A stretch of 64,000 bases of DNA from Shouchella shacheensis (GTDB lineage Bacteria > Bacillota > Bacilli > Bacillales > Bacillaceae_D), in the NCBI RefSeq assembly GCF_001484965.1, contig NZ_KQ947393.1, positions 1 to 64,000 on the forward strand, given 5' to 3'. Shown piece after piece: positions 51,435 to 60,631 of the stretch. Position numbers and translations under genes: made by a program. How positions within the stretch are numbered: position 1 is the first letter of the stretch; each line of letters opens with the position of its first letter. The notes under the pieces are model-generated. The model made no database searches. It saw only the letters and a program-made list of their open reading frames with translations, and was not told the DNA's origin.

Positions 51435-52541
51435 ATGACCGAATTGGTTCACCGTACGAATACCCGACCCGTCAAGGTTGGTAATTTGACCATTGGTGGC
51501 AATGATGAAGTCGTTATCCAAAGTATGGCGACGACAAAAACGCACGACGTAGAAGCGACGGTCGCTGAAATTAACCGTTTGGAAGAAGCAGGATGTCAAA
51601 TTGTTCGTGTCGCATGTCCAGACATGCGGGCTGCTGAAGCGATCGCAGACATTAAAAAGCAAATCAACATTCCACTCGTTGTTGATATTCACTTTAACTA
51701 CAAGCTCGCGCTTAAAGCCATTGAAGGCGGCGCAGATAAAATCCGCATTAACCCAGGGAATATTGGGAAACGAGATAAAGTGGAGGCTGTCGTTAAGGCC
51801 GCCAAAGAAAAAGGCATCCCCATTCGTATTGGCGTGAATGCGGGGTCCTTGGAACGCCATCTTCTTGAGAAATATGGCTACCCTACTGCCGATGCCATGG
51901 TGGAAAGTGCCTTGCATCACATTAAAATTCTTGAAGACCTAGATTTTCATGACATTATTGTGTCAATGAAAGCCTCAGACGTTCACTTGGCGGTAGAAGC
52001 GTATGAAAAAGCGGCGCAAGCATTTAGCTACCCGCTTCACTTAGGAATCACTGAGTCTGGGACGCTATTTGCTGGAACGGTAAAAAGCGCTGCGGGTCTT
52101 GGAACACTCCTAAATATGGGCATTGGCAATACGCTCCGTGTTTCTCTCTCCGCTGATCCTGTAGAAGAGGTAAAGGTGGGCCGCGAGCTTTTGAAATCAT
52201 TTGGCCTTGCCTCCAATGCAGCAACATTAATCTCCTGCCCAACATGCGGGCGGATTGAAATTGACCTGATCAGCATTGCCAATGAAGTTGAGGAATACAT
52301 CTCAACTGTTAAAGCACCGATTAAAGTCGCGGTCCTTGGCTGTGCTGTGAACGGTCCCGGGGAAGCAAGGGAAGCCGACATTGGCATCGCCGGCGCGCGC
52401 GGAGAAGGTCTCTTGTTTATGAAAGGTGAGATTGTCAGAAAGGTTCCGGAAGAAACCATGGTCGAGGAACTTAAAAAAGAAGTCGATAAGTTAGCCGAAG
52501 AACATTATGCAAAGCAGCAGCATGAAGCTCAGCTTAACTAA
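51435..52541 (+). CDS. ispG: 4-hydroxy-3-methylbut-2-enyl-diphosphate synthase IspG (GcpE)
   Basis: Iron-sulfur enzyme of the MEP isoprenoid pathway. [4Fe-4S] ligands are in SCPTCGR (about residue 268-271) and [11 protein letters not shown] (about 303), with the final Glu. The N-terminal barrel opens [19 protein letters not shown]. The ATG at 51435 follows AAAGGAGCG; longer in-frame sequence at 51378 has no site. 368 aa, ends before a terminator. Confidence 0.96.
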   Translation: MTELVHRTNTRPVKVGNLTIGGNDEVVIQSMATTKTHDVEATVAEINRLEEAGCQIVRVACPDMRAAEAIADIKKQINIPLVVDIHFNYKLALKAIEGGADKIRINPGNIGKRDKVEAVVKAAKEKGIPIRIGVNAGSLERHLLEKYGYPTADAMVESALHHIKILEDLDFHDIIVSMKASDVHLAVEAYEKAAQAFSYPLHLGITESGTLFAGTVKSAAGLGTLLNMGIGNTLRVSLSADPVEEVKVGRELLKSFGLASNAATLISCPTCGRIEIDLISIANEVEEYISTVKAPIKVAVLGCAVNGPGEAREADIGIAGARGEGLLFMKGEIVRKVPEETMVEELKKEVDKLAEEHYAKQQHEAQLN

Positions 52542-52575
52542 ACGAACTGTTTTAGGCAGGTCGACAGAAGCGAAC

Positions 52576-52608
52576 CAAAAAGCCGACTCTTCATGAGCCG
52601 GCTTTTTC
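52576..52608 (+). terminator. Terminator after ispG
   Basis: AAAAAGCCGaCTCttcatGAGcCGGCTTTTT. Confidence 0.85.
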
Positions 52609-52650
52609 TAGCTCAGGCTGAAAGGAACGCGCCTTCGCTTTTCGACTGAT

Positions 52651-52770
52651 CCAGCTGCGGCGGGTAGAAGCTCAAGATTTTTCGCCCCGATAACGAAAAC
52701 CAACACCGTGATTTCTTTTATCGGGTCTCCAAAATTCTCGTTCCTGACCAACCCGCCTCCGCTTTTCGGT
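52651..52770 (-). repeat. Dispersed palindromic repeat, type A, copy A9
   Basis: Reverse orientation, CCAGCTGCGGCGGGTAGAAGC to CAACCCGCCTCCGCTTTTCGG. First of a tandem A-A-B array. A degenerate tip pair (AGCTCAGGCTGAAAGG, CGCCTTCGCTTTTCG) precedes it at 52609-52645. Confidence 0.9.
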
Positions 52771-52773
52771 TTG

Positions 52774-52894
52774 TCTAGCTGCGGCGGGTAGAAGCTCGAG
52801 ATTTTTCAGTCCTCCCCTGAAATCCAAAACCGGGATTTCTAGGGCAGGCCTTCCAAAATTCTCGCTCCTGACCAACCCGCCTCCGCTTTTCGGT
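52774..52894 (-). repeat. Dispersed palindromic repeat, type A, copy A10
   Basis: Reverse orientation; the right arm is nearly identical to A9, while the centre carries the AAATCCAAAACCGGGATTT form. Confidence 0.9.
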
Positions 52895-52898
52895 TTGT

Positions 52899-53020
52899 CT
52901 AGCTGCGGCGCCCACTCGCTCGAGGTTTCTTCACGCCGCCAGATCAAGCCAAAACCAGGCTTGATTCTGCCGTCGCTCCAGAACTTGTCGCTCGTGTGCA
53001 GGGCGCCTCCGCTTTTCGGT
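52899..53020 (-). repeat. Dispersed palindromic repeat, type B, copy B4
   Basis: Reverse orientation, TAGCTGCGGCGCCCACTCG to GGGCGCCTCCGCTTTTCGG. It abuts the stop codon of the gene at 53021. Confidence 0.9.
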
Positions 53021-53473
53021 CTAAAAATACGGGGAGAAGAGAATGGTGCTTACGATGGAGACGGCGCCAATGGAGATGGCCCAGATGCCAAGCGCTCGCG
53101 CTCCTCTCGTCAGCGTCACGACGCCGCAAGCAATGCCGGCAATCCCAAGTAAAACAGGTAAAAAGAAGAGAGATAAAAGCGAGAGAACGATGGCAAAGGT
53201 ACCAATTCCCTTCCCTCTTGAGGTTGGGCTTAATTCATCCTCGTGTTGTCCGTTCTCCTCCTTACCAGATCTCATTCCATTCAGCGCAGGAAATTCTGCC
53301 GCCATTTCTTCATTATTTATTCGATCGTTTTTACCGGAGGCCACATACTCGCTTCCCTTCTCTTCATCATGCCCTTCAACATGGGTGTTTAAAAAGGTGA
53401 GCGACGGATCGTCTTCGTCCACCAATTGTACCGGTTTGTCCTTGGATTTTCTTTCGGCTCGGTTCTCTGTCAT
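53021..53473 (-). CDS. yqfX: YqfX-like membrane protein
   Basis: Residues 1-85 are polar, acidic and probably disordered; residues 88-148 hold two membrane helices (IGTFAIVLSLLSLFFLPVLLG and ALGIWAISIGAVSIVSTIL) separated by GIACGVVTLTRGAR, as in DUF4190-type proteins and B. subtilis YqfX. It lies between yqfW and ispG as in B. subtilis. Its stop touches repeat B4. Confidence 0.75.
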   Translation of the reverse strand: MTENRAERKSKDKPVQLVDEDDPSLTFLNTHVEGHDEEKGSEYVASGKNDRINNEEMAAEFPALNGMRSGKEENGQHEDELSPTSRGKGIGTFAIVLSLLSLFFLPVLLGIAGIACGVVTLTRGARALGIWAISIGAVSIVSTILFSPYF

Positions 53474-53581
53474 CTACCTTGCCTCCTTTCTATAGATACA
53501 TTTAGTGTGTGTGGAAAGCCGTTCATTTAGTGGTGACAATGTTTGCATGTACGAATTAGAATTTGATAACGAGGTGAGCGT

Positions 53582-54160
53582 ATGAAAAAACGGCTTGGTC
53601 TTGACATTGACGGCACCATTACCGACCCAGCGACCTTTATCCCTTATTTGAATCAACACTTTAATCAGCACTTAACATTCAATGATTTGCTTGAATATGA
53701 TTTAACGACGGTTTTAAAAATCAGTGAGATGGAATTCTCCAAGTGGATGGATGAACATGAGCCGACCATTTACTCCAATGCTGAATTTGCCAAAGACGCA
53801 GAGGAAACACTGCGCGAGTGGAGCAAAAAGCATGACTTGGTTTTTATCACCGCACGTCGCAAACACCATGAAGAAGTCACCACCGCCTGGTTCAACGAGC
53901 GATCGCTTCCTTTTACACACATCGAACTCGTCGGAGGCCACAATAAAATCGAAGCCGTCAGGGAGCAGCAGGTGGATGTGTTCTTTGAGGACAAGCACGA
54001 TAACGCTGTAGCGATACACGAGGAGTTCAACATTCCCGTCATTCTTTTTGATACCCCGTACAATCGAATGCCTGCCCCTGAGGGCGTGATTCGGGTAAGC
54101 GGATGGAAGGAAGCAAGAGAATGGGTCAACAAGTGGCTTCTTGCCACTACCAAACCCTAA
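53582..54160 (+). CDS. yqfW: HAD-superfamily nucleotidase (YqfW)
   Basis: DxDGT phosphate-transfer motif LGLDIDGTITDP at the start, FITARRKHHEE as motif II, and FFEDKHDNA as motif IV; the 5'-nucleotidase, C-type group. 192 aa. ATG behind AACGAGGTGAG. Divergent from the yqfX-like gene. Substrate not fixed; deoxynucleotides are the family guess. Confidence 0.88.
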   Translation: MKKRLGLDIDGTITDPATFIPYLNQHFNQHLTFNDLLEYDLTTVLKISEMEFSKWMDEHEPTIYSNAEFAKDAEETLREWSKKHDLVFITARRKHHEEVTTAWFNERSLPFTHIELVGGHNKIEAVREQQVDVFFEDKHDNAVAIHEEFNIPVILFDTPYNRMPAPEGVIRVSGWKEAREWVNKWLLATTKP

Positions 54161-54207
54161 AGTAATGTGCTGGCGACCGATCCGCACATTTATCCACCCT
54201 AAACGAG

Positions 54208-54241
54208 CCAAAGACACCGATTCCCGGTGTCTTTGGCTTGC
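54208..54241. terminator. Terminator between yqfW and the DUF1540 gene
   Basis: CCAAAGACACCGattcCCGGTGTCTTTGG: near-perfect stem between convergent genes. T runs are short. Confidence 0.7.
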
Positions 54242-54242
54242 C

Positions 54243-54458
54243 TTATTTTTCAGCTAGACGGAAAGTATGGCAACATGTCTCGGCGCTTTTCTTCGCTTTG
54301 TCTTCATGCTTCACTGACAGCTCGGAGCTCGCCTCCGTATCAAAATCGATATGCGCATGGGCATCAATTTCAACAAGAATCTCATCAGCACCACAACGGT
54401 TCCCCGATTTCCAGAACGTACAGTTCGCAACATTGCATTTCACCATCGTTTTGCTCAC
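54243..54458 (-). CDS. DUF1540 protein (71 aa)
   Basis: Cys pattern VKCNVANCTFWKSGNRCGADEILV followed by a late ETCCHTF is the DUF1540 metal-site-like layout; five or six cysteines in 71 residues. GTG start behind GGGAGGGG. Function unknown, probably metal binding. Single gene. Confidence 0.85.
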   Translation of the reverse strand: MSKTMVKCNVANCTFWKSGNRCGADEILVEIDAHAHIDFDTEASSELSVKHEDKAKKSAETCCHTFRLAEK

Positions 54459-54527
54459 AAAATCCCCTCCCTGAGAATAGTGTGAGCCAATCGCTAAGGG
54501 ATATGAGTGGAAGTCCGTGGCATGTCC

Positions 54528-55544
54528 TTAACTGGGGTCCGAAACTTTTACAAGCTGCTTCCCTAGGTTTTCGCCCGAAAAGAGCCCGAGAAACGCTTCT
54601 GGAATCGCCGTAAATCCCTCGTGAATCGTCTCTTCAAATTTCAACTCGCCTTTTGAGACAGCACTTCCAAGCACTTTATACGCTTCGTCATACTGCTTCG
54701 CAAAATCACCAACAAGAAACCCTTGCATCTTTGCACGCGCCTTGATAAGAAAGCCCTGCACACGTAACCCTTTATCCAACTCCCCTTCCTCAAGATTGTA
54801 GGAGGAGATCGCACCGCAGACGGGGACGCGAGCGAAAGTGTTTAGCTGTGGCCAAACAGCATCAGAAATGTCACCGCCAACATTCTCAAAGTAGACATCA
54901 ATGCCATCAGGACACGTTTTTCTTAGCTGTCCGAAGACATCGCCGTTTTTGTACTCAACAGCACCATCGTAACCAAGTGTTTCTGTGATGTAGGAGGCTT
55001 TTTCTTTTGAACCGACAATTCCGATCACGTGCGCCCCCGCTTTTTTTGCGAGCTGACCAGCAACTTGACCAACCGCTCCCGCTGCCCCAGAAACAACCAC
55101 CGTCTCTCCCTCTTTTGGCTTGCCAACGTGCATCATCCCGAAATAAGCAGTTAATCCGGGCATACCAAGTACTCCAAGAGCGACGCTCGGACTTAGTCCG
55201 TACGTGTCAACTTTGCGAACCCTGTTTGCCTCGACTACATTGTACTCTTGAAACGCAAGGTTTCCAGTCACCAAATCGCCCGTTGCAAGTTTCTCATCGT
55301 TTGATTCAACCACTTGCGCAACCACGCCACCGTTCAGCGGCGTACCTACTTCGAAAGGCTCTACATATGAGGGACCCTCTGACATTCTTCCGCGCATATA
55401 CGGGTCAACAGAAACATAAAGCGTTCTCAGTAATACTTGATTCCCTTTAGGGCTTGCGACTTCTACTTCCTTAAATTGAAAGGTGTTCCCATCTGGTAGC
55501 CCATTTGGTCGTTCCTGTAAGATCAATTGCTGTTGCTTCATCAT
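54528..55544 (-). CDS. yfmJ: NADP-dependent MDR-family oxidoreductase (YfmJ/CurA type)
   Basis: Zinc-free medium-chain reductase. VSVDPYMRGRMSE near residue 46 is the leukotriene-B4-dehydrogenase/YfmJ mark; the Rossmann motif is VVVSGAAGAVGQVAGQLAKKAGAHVIG (about residues 149-175). YFENVGGDISDAV follows. 338 aa. Cytosolic reduction of alpha,beta-unsaturated carbonyls is the family role. Confidence 0.88.
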   Translation of the reverse strand: MMKQQQLILQERPNGLPDGNTFQFKEVEVASPKGNQVLLRTLYVSVDPYMRGRMSEGPSYVEPFEVGTPLNGGVVAQVVESNDEKLATGDLVTGNLAFQEYNVVEANRVRKVDTYGLSPSVALGVLGMPGLTAYFGMMHVGKPKEGETVVVSGAAGAVGQVAGQLAKKAGAHVIGIVGSKEKASYITETLGYDGAVEYKNGDVFGQLRKTCPDGIDVYFENVGGDISDAVWPQLNTFARVPVCGAISSYNLEEGELDKGLRVQGFLIKARAKMQGFLVGDFAKQYDEAYKVLGSAVSKGELKFEETIHEGFTAIPEAFLGLFSGENLGKQLVKVSDPS

Positions 55545-55634
55545 GATTTCGCCTCCTACGCTTTGTCTGCATTTCTATTCCCTTCCCTTTTTCTTAACAA
55601 ACACGAAAAGAGCGGGTCCCTAAAAGGATCAGCT

Positions 55635-56060
55635 CTATCGTTCCACATTTTGACAATTTTCGCATGTACCGTAAATTTCAAATTTATGACCTGTTACTTG
55701 AAAGTCCGGAAATTCGCCTTCAATCGAAGCATCCATCGGACAAGAATGAAAGTGTTTGGTCTTTCCACATTCTAGGCAAATCAAATGATGATGGTGGGAA
55801 GCTGTTTGACAGCTAAAGCGAAAGCGCTTTTCCCCCTCCAGCTCTGTCGTCTCAAGAATATCAAGCTGTGCGAAGAGAGACAGATTCCGGTAGATCGTGT
55901 CAAAGCTTAACCCCGGATGCACATCCTGCATGGCATCAAGAACATCTTTGGCTGCGAGATAACGCGCGTCTCCCGCAAACAACTTTAGCATGTCCTCCCG
56001 CTTGCCTGTATATTTGTACCCACGCTCTTTCAACCGAGCGAGCGCTCCTGAAACATCCAT
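55635..56060 (-). CDS. zur: Zinc uptake regulator Zur (Fur family)
   Basis: Winged-helix N-terminus (YKYTGKREDMLKLF, LSFDTIYRNLSLF) and the HHHHLICLECGKTKHFHSC hinge with regulatory His residues. Two CxxC pairs, CLEC and CENC, bind structural zinc. It lies downstream of znuB on the same strand, 57 bases away, and B. subtilis zur (yqfV) occupies the equivalent place; together these favour Zur over Fur or PerR. Confidence 0.92.
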   Translation of the reverse strand: MDVSGALARLKERGYKYTGKREDMLKLFAGDARYLAAKDVLDAMQDVHPGLSFDTIYRNLSLFAQLDILETTELEGEKRFRFSCQTASHHHHLICLECGKTKHFHSCPMDASIEGEFPDFQVTGHKFEIYGTCENCQNVER

Positions 56061-56117
56061 CGAGCTCCCTCCTCATTCATATGCTTTTATTTTACATCAT
56101 TCTTGCCCTGATGACTA

Positions 56118-56999
56118 TCACTTCGCCTGTTTTCTCTGCATCAAGTAGGCACTGACTCGGTTTTTCTTGTTTTTCGCAATCACGAGGGATAGGAGAAGCA
56201 GCACAACCGCAATCATCACAATCGTCCCACCTGGAGCGAGATTAAATTGATAAGCACTAATTAGTCCTCCCACCACGGCGATCTCTCCGAACAGGACCGA
56301 GTAGTAAAAAAGTTGCTTGAAGCCTTTGGCAAACCGCATGGCCGCCGCTACAGGCAACGTCATAAGCGCAGAGACAAGCAGAATCCCAACAATCCGCATC
56401 GAGGCAGCAATCACAAGAGCGACCATCACAATAAAAACGAGGTGAACCAGTCGCTTGTTGATTCCAGAGACAACCGCTTGCTCCTCATCAAAGGATAGAA
56501 AGAAAAGCTCTTTATAAAAAAGGATCAGTACAACAGACACAATCACAGTGATCACAGAAATCGTCGTGAAGTCCGTCCGCGTGACAGCAATGACCGAGCC
56601 AAACAAATAGTTCATTAAATCATTGTTGAAACCATCGGCAAGTGAGATAAAGATGACGCCGAGCCCGATTCCTGCAGACATAATAATGGGAATCGCGATT
56701 TCTTTATAATGCGTATACACCTGCCGCAGCTTCTCCATAAACAGGGCGCCCCCAATGGAAAAGGCCATGCCCATGAACAAAGGATTCACCCCTGTCATGA
56801 AGACCGAATACTTGCCGAGCAGTAAACTGAAAGCAATTCCTGAGAGCGTAATATGCGAGAGAGCATCAGCGATGAGCGACATACGGCGCACAACAAGAAA
56901 AACACCGAGGACCGGTGCCAGAACGCCAATCATCATACCTGTAAACAGGGCATAACGCAAAAAATCATAGGACAGGAACGCATGAACCATATCAAGCAT
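56118..56999 (-). CDS. znuB: Zinc ABC transporter permease ZnuB
   Basis: About eight to nine helices with the ABC-3 family loop RRMSLIADALSHITLSGIA near residue 38 and ALVIAASMRIVGILLVSALMTLPVAAA later. ATG at 56999 with AAGGAG upstream; it overlaps znuC by 8 bases. 293 aa. Confidence 0.93.
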   Translation of the reverse strand: MLDMVHAFLSYDFLRYALFTGMMIGVLAPVLGVFLVVRRMSLIADALSHITLSGIAFSLLLGKYSVFMTGVNPLFMGMAFSIGGALFMEKLRQVYTHYKEIAIPIIMSAGIGLGVIFISLADGFNNDLMNYLFGSVIAVTRTDFTTISVITVIVSVVLILFYKELFFLSFDEEQAVVSGINKRLVHLVFIVMVALVIAASMRIVGILLVSALMTLPVAAAMRFAKGFKQLFYYSVLFGEIAVVGGLISAYQFNLAPGGTIVMIAVVLLLLSLVIAKNKKNRVSAYLMQRKQAK

Positions 57000-57783
57000 G
57001 CTGACGGGCTCCTTCATGGTCGTGATCATGCTCGTGAGTTAAGAGATGAACATCATGTCCGTAAAAAGCGAGTTTGTCTTTCTTGGCCGCAAATTCCTTA
57101 GAGCCTCCGTGAAAGTGAATGTATTTATTTAAACAAGCCACTTCGCTTACATACGTCGTCATTGCCCCTACATCGTGAGTAATCAAAAGCAACGTCTTGC
57201 CATGCTCTTCGTTCAACGTCCGAAGCAAGCCGTAAAATTGCTCAACACTTGTTGTATCGACCCCGACTGTCGGTTCATCTAAGATCAGCATTTCTGGATC
57301 GCTGACAAGAGCTCTAGCAATAAAAACACGTTGCTGCTGGCCGCCTGAGAGCTCCCCAATGTTTTCGTATAAATAATCCTGCATCCCCACTTGATGGACG
57401 GCTTCAATGACTTTTCGCTTATCTTTTTTACGCAAGAAGCGGAACAACCCCAATTTTCCATACAAGCCCATCGAAACGACTTCATAGACGCTTGCCGGAA
57501 AGCCACTGCTAAAGCTATTGGCTTTTTGCGACACGTAGCCAATTTTATCCCAGCGCTTAAATTTGCTCACCGGCTCTCCAAATAGCTGAACCTGGCCTGA
57601 ATCCGGACGCAGGAGACCTAACAGCAATCTGACTAATGTTGATTTGCCCGAACCGTTCGGCCCGACTAAGCCAACGAATGAACCTCGCTCTATTTGTAGA
57701 GACACATCTGCTAAAACCACGCGCTTGCCGTATTGAAACTGCACTTGATCGACGTTCGCAAGCACTTGCTTCGTGTGTTCCAT
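56992..57783 (-). CDS. znuC: Zinc ABC transporter ATP-binding protein ZnuC
   Basis: Walker A GPNGSGKST, Q-loop VSQKANS, signature LSGGQQQR, Walker B MLILDEP, and the H-loop LLITHD. The C-terminal LLTHEHDHDHEGARQHA is His/Asp-rich and probably binds zinc. First gene of znuC-znuB-zur, behind a Zur-like box. The binding protein gene znuA is not in the window. Confidence 0.94.
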   Translation of the reverse strand: MEHTKQVLANVDQVQFQYGKRVVLADVSLQIERGSFVGLVGPNGSGKSTLVRLLLGLLRPDSGQVQLFGEPVSKFKRWDKIGYVSQKANSFSSGFPASVYEVVSMGLYGKLGLFRFLRKKDKRKVIEAVHQVGMQDYLYENIGELSGGQQQRVFIARALVSDPEMLILDEPTVGVDTTSVEQFYGLLRTLNEEHGKTLLLITHDVGAMTTYVSEVACLNKYIHFHGGSKEFAAKKDKLAFYGHDVHLLTHEHDHDHEGARQHA

Positions 57784-57799
57784 TTACGTCTCCCCTCCT

Positions 57800-57820
57800 C
57801 ATAAGAATGATTCCGATTTA
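57800..57820 (-). promoter_or_regulatory. Zur-like operator before znuC
   Basis: Minus strand TAAATCGGAATCATTCTTAT fits the left side and centre of the Bacillus Zur box AAATCGTAATNATTACGATTT; the right arm is degenerate. A TATAAT lies just upstream (57837-57832), so a bound repressor would cover the transcription start. Confidence 0.65.
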
Positions 57821-57927
57821 ATCCTTCCCTTATTATAGCGATTTCTGCACAAATGTCTAGGAGGAGCGACCAAAATGGGCAAGGTTTTTTCATGCCTAAG
57901 GAGCTGACCTAAAAAGCCGCGCCAAGA

Positions 57928-58047
57928 CAAAAAGCGCAGGCGGGTCGCTGAGAAGTGAGGATTTTGGAAGGCCTGCACCAGAAATCCTAGGTTTGGATTT
58001 CGGGGCAGGACTGAAAAATCCCGAGCTACTACCCGCCGCAGCTAGAA
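57928..58047 (+). repeat. Dispersed palindromic repeat, type A, copy A11
   Basis: AAAAAGCGCAGGCGGGTCGC to CTACCCGCCGCAGCTAGAA; inner arms GTGAGGATTTTGGAAGGCCTG and CAGGACTGAAAAATCCCGAGC. Confidence 0.9.
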
Positions 58048-58052
58048 ACAAC

Positions 58053-58086
58053 GCTAAAAACGCCGACCACGGTCAGCGTTTTTCTC
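58053..58086 (-). terminator. Terminator of the lytic transglycosylase gene
   Basis: Minus strand: AAAAACGCTGACCgtGGTCGGCGTTTTT. Confidence 0.8.
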
Positions 58087-58089
58087 TAA

Positions 58090-58785
58090 TCATTCGGCAA
58101 ACACAATCGAACTTTCGCTATGCATTTGCGCGTTTTGTTGGATCGTGGTGGCGTAGTCACTTCTTGCATGTCCATGCTCAGACACGTACTCATTGAGCCC
58201 GCCCATGCCGCGATGATAAGCCGTTAAAGCGTAATCCCAGTTGCCGTATTCCTCATATAACAGCTCCAAATACTGTACAGACAGCTGAATGGAATACAGA
58301 GGATTAAAGAGATGCTCCTTCTTGTACTCCACTCCCGCCAAGTCGGCAATCCACGGAGCCGTATTCGTCATAAATTGGGCAAGCCCATAAGCCCTCCCGT
58401 ACTCGGTTTCAGGTCCAACCGCTTTGGGGTTAAACTCGTTCCCGCTTTCTACTTTCAGTAGTTCGTAGACAAGATAGGGATCGATCTGCTTTTGCTGGCT
58501 TAATTCTCCGAGAAAAAGTCCCCATTCCTTCTTAAAATGACCGTCGCTATGCTCATGCAGTTCCTCCGCAAGATCCATCGATTGGACCCAAGAGTTATAA
58601 TTGCTTTCCAAGTCTTTTGTTTGTAAGTTGGTCTGCATTAAGTCCCTCTCTAAGTTTTCATACGTCTGCCAACGTTCCTCTTCTTGCTGCGCGATTTGAT
58701 GTTTAAGCGCACTGTTTTCCACCGATATATAGAGCACGATCACTGCAACTGTTAAAAGGCTCCCGATCAAAAAGCGTTGCTTCAT
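58090..58785 (-). CDS. Membrane-anchored lytic transglycosylase (SLT domain)
   Basis: One N-terminal helix (FLIGSLLTVAVIVLYISV), a coiled coil to about residue 85, then the SLT domain: catalytic Glu in LLKVESGNEFNPKAVG, GRAYGLAQFM, and ALTAYHRGMGGLNEYV. 231 aa. The ATG at 58785 fits AAAGGAG better than the GTG at 58794. It cuts peptidoglycan glycan strands. Monocistronic. Confidence 0.88.
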   Translation of the reverse strand: MKQRFLIGSLLTVAVIVLYISVENSALKHQIAQQEEERWQTYENLERDLMQTNLQTKDLESNYNSWVQSMDLAEELHEHSDGHFKKEWGLFLGELSQQKQIDPYLVYELLKVESGNEFNPKAVGPETEYGRAYGLAQFMTNTAPWIADLAGVEYKKEHLFNPLYSIQLSVQYLELLYEEYGNWDYALTAYHRGMGGLNEYVSEHGHARSDYATTIQQNAQMHSESSIVFAE

Positions 58786-59009
58786 GTAGTCCACTCTCCT
58801 TTAGACTCTTATGTCCAAAGGAAAGCATAGGCGAAAAGAAGGTGGCGGACAACTTGGTGCACAACCGAGAGACGCAAATTTCTCGCCATTACCTGCGACT
58901 AACATGGGAAAATCGAAGTCAACCTCTCTCGTTCTCCCGTTTTCTCCGTGTTTCGGAGAGGCCCCATCCTGAGAGGCGACATATCAAGCTTTCCAGACTC
59001 ACTAGTAAA

Positions 59010-60146
59010 TTATAGAAGAACTGGCAATCGGATCGCTACCTTTGTGCCCACTTCGCACTCACTTTCAACATGGAATGAGCCTCCGTGGTCTTCAATGATT
59101 TTTTTGCAGAGCGGGATCCCGACGCCTGTTCCTCGCTCCTTTGTCGTAAAAAAAGGTTTCCCCAGGTTACCGAGTACTTCCTCTGGCATTCCCTCGCCAT
59201 TATCAGAGATTTCAATGACGACTTCGTCCCCCGTGAATTGTGTCTTCACCTTCAAAGTTCTGGAACTGTTTGAGGAGGCGTAGGCTTCAATTGAATTACG
59301 AAGCAAGTTCAAGATCACTTGTTTGAACATCGATTCGTTCACATGACAAATGGCCGATGAGTGTTGGATGTCAAATTGAAGCTCCACATTATGCAGCGAG
59401 CATTCTGCGCGTATGATTTCAAAAAGAGAGCGAATCAGTAGAACCGGTGACTGCCATTTGCGGTCCATTTTCTTTCTGGAAACAGAAAGAAAGTCTTCGA
59501 TAATGACATTCATGCGGTTCAATTCAGAGAGAATTGTGCCATAGTACTTTTCAAAGTCATTCGTTAAATGAGAAAGCTGTAAAAATCCTTTGATGACAGA
59601 GAGCGGATTGCGCAGCTCATGAGCCACACTTGCAGCAATGTGAGAAACGGCTTCCATTTGATGATGGAAGGTAAGCAAATGCTCGAATTTTTTTTCAAGA
59701 GTGAGATCTTCCAGAATGACGTACGTTGAGCGTGATTGATTTTTGACATCTGGGAAGAAATGGAGATGGACGATGATGTCGTCCATCTCAAAAATCCCCT
59801 TCTCGACTTTCTTCGTTCGTATCGATTTTGTTAAATACATTTCCATAAAGCTAAACACCGGAATGGATATCGCGAGTTTGCCTACGAATTGGTGCCTAAG
59901 GTCATCATCCATTAGTCCAAAAATGGCCAAAAACGGCGTGTTCCAGCCGATCACCTGTTGGTATTCATCCACCTTTATGTAAGGAAGATTGAGCTCTTCG
60001 ATCAACGCTTGCATCGAGCGCTCTGTATCGATCGTCTCTTTATAATTCGAGAGTTCTTCTACTTTCCCCAATGATAGCTTTGTCTGCTGCCACATATCTT
60101 TGTTCCCTTCTGGGGTTGTTTGATTGCACATTGAATGGCTGTTCAC
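59010..60146 (-). CDS. Orphan sensor histidine kinase with PAS-like domain
   Basis: No membrane segment. A PAS-like region (about residues 45-140), the HisKA box ASVAHELRNPLSVIKGFLQ with the phospho-His, then HATPase motifs: N box NLLRNSIEAY, ISDNGEGMPEE, FTTKERGTGVGIPL. GTG at 60146 behind AAGGAGGAG. No response regulator is adjacent, as with the Bacillus sporulation kinases that feed Spo0F; that link is inference. Confidence 0.88.
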   Translation of the reverse strand: MNSHSMCNQTTPEGNKDMWQQTKLSLGKVEELSNYKETIDTERSMQALIEELNLPYIKVDEYQQVIGWNTPFLAIFGLMDDDLRHQFVGKLAISIPVFSFMEMYLTKSIRTKKVEKGIFEMDDIIVHLHFFPDVKNQSRSTYVILEDLTLEKKFEHLLTFHHQMEAVSHIAASVAHELRNPLSVIKGFLQLSHLTNDFEKYYGTILSELNRMNVIIEDFLSVSRKKMDRKWQSPVLLIRSLFEIIRAECSLHNVELQFDIQHSSAICHVNESMFKQVILNLLRNSIEAYASSNSSRTLKVKTQFTGDEVVIEISDNGEGMPEEVLGNLGKPFFTTKERGTGVGIPLCKKIIEDHGGSFHVESECEVGTKVAIRLPVLL

Positions 60147-60363
60147 TAAAGCTCCTCCTTCTCTATGAAATACGTTCACATAGATATTGTGAGAATTTTT
60201 GAAGACTTTCGCGACATATTGTCATTTATTTTCAACTTTTGATCTACAGTTAGGTCTATAGGTAGGTATTCGTTGCTGACTGGTTTTTTCCTTTATTTTG
60301 GGCACATTTTAATTAGTTGGCCATATACTGTAGCAATGTTCAACAAAGGGGCGATGACATCTT

Positions 60364-60630
60364 ATGAATTTCATCATGCAGCAGCTCGTGAATCAAAAAA
60401 TCAATTCTATGACGGAGCCTGAGTTCCTCCAACTTGCGCGTCAGCACGGGTACAGTCTTTCACCGGCACAAGCGAAAAAGGTGCTTTCCATCATTCACTC
60501 TGAAAAAGTAGATGTTGGCAACAGGCAGCAGGTCGACGCCATTATTCACCGGTTACAAACAGAGACAGACGCTCACGTGGCAGGCATCGTCCAAGAACTT
60601 CTCGGTCAGTTTGAACACCTGCTCAAGTAG
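60364..60630 (+). CDS. yqfT: YqfT-like protein (DUF2624)
   Basis: 88 residues, helical: MQQLVNQKINSMTEPEFLQLARQHGYSLSPAQAKKVLSII. Place next to nfo and cshB matches B. subtilis yqfT. The stop TAG is followed after one base by repeat A12. Function unknown. Confidence 0.82.
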   Translation: MNFIMQQLVNQKINSMTEPEFLQLARQHGYSLSPAQAKKVLSIIHSEKVDVGNRQQVDAIIHRLQTETDAHVAGIVQELLGQFEHLLK

Positions 60631-60631
60631 G

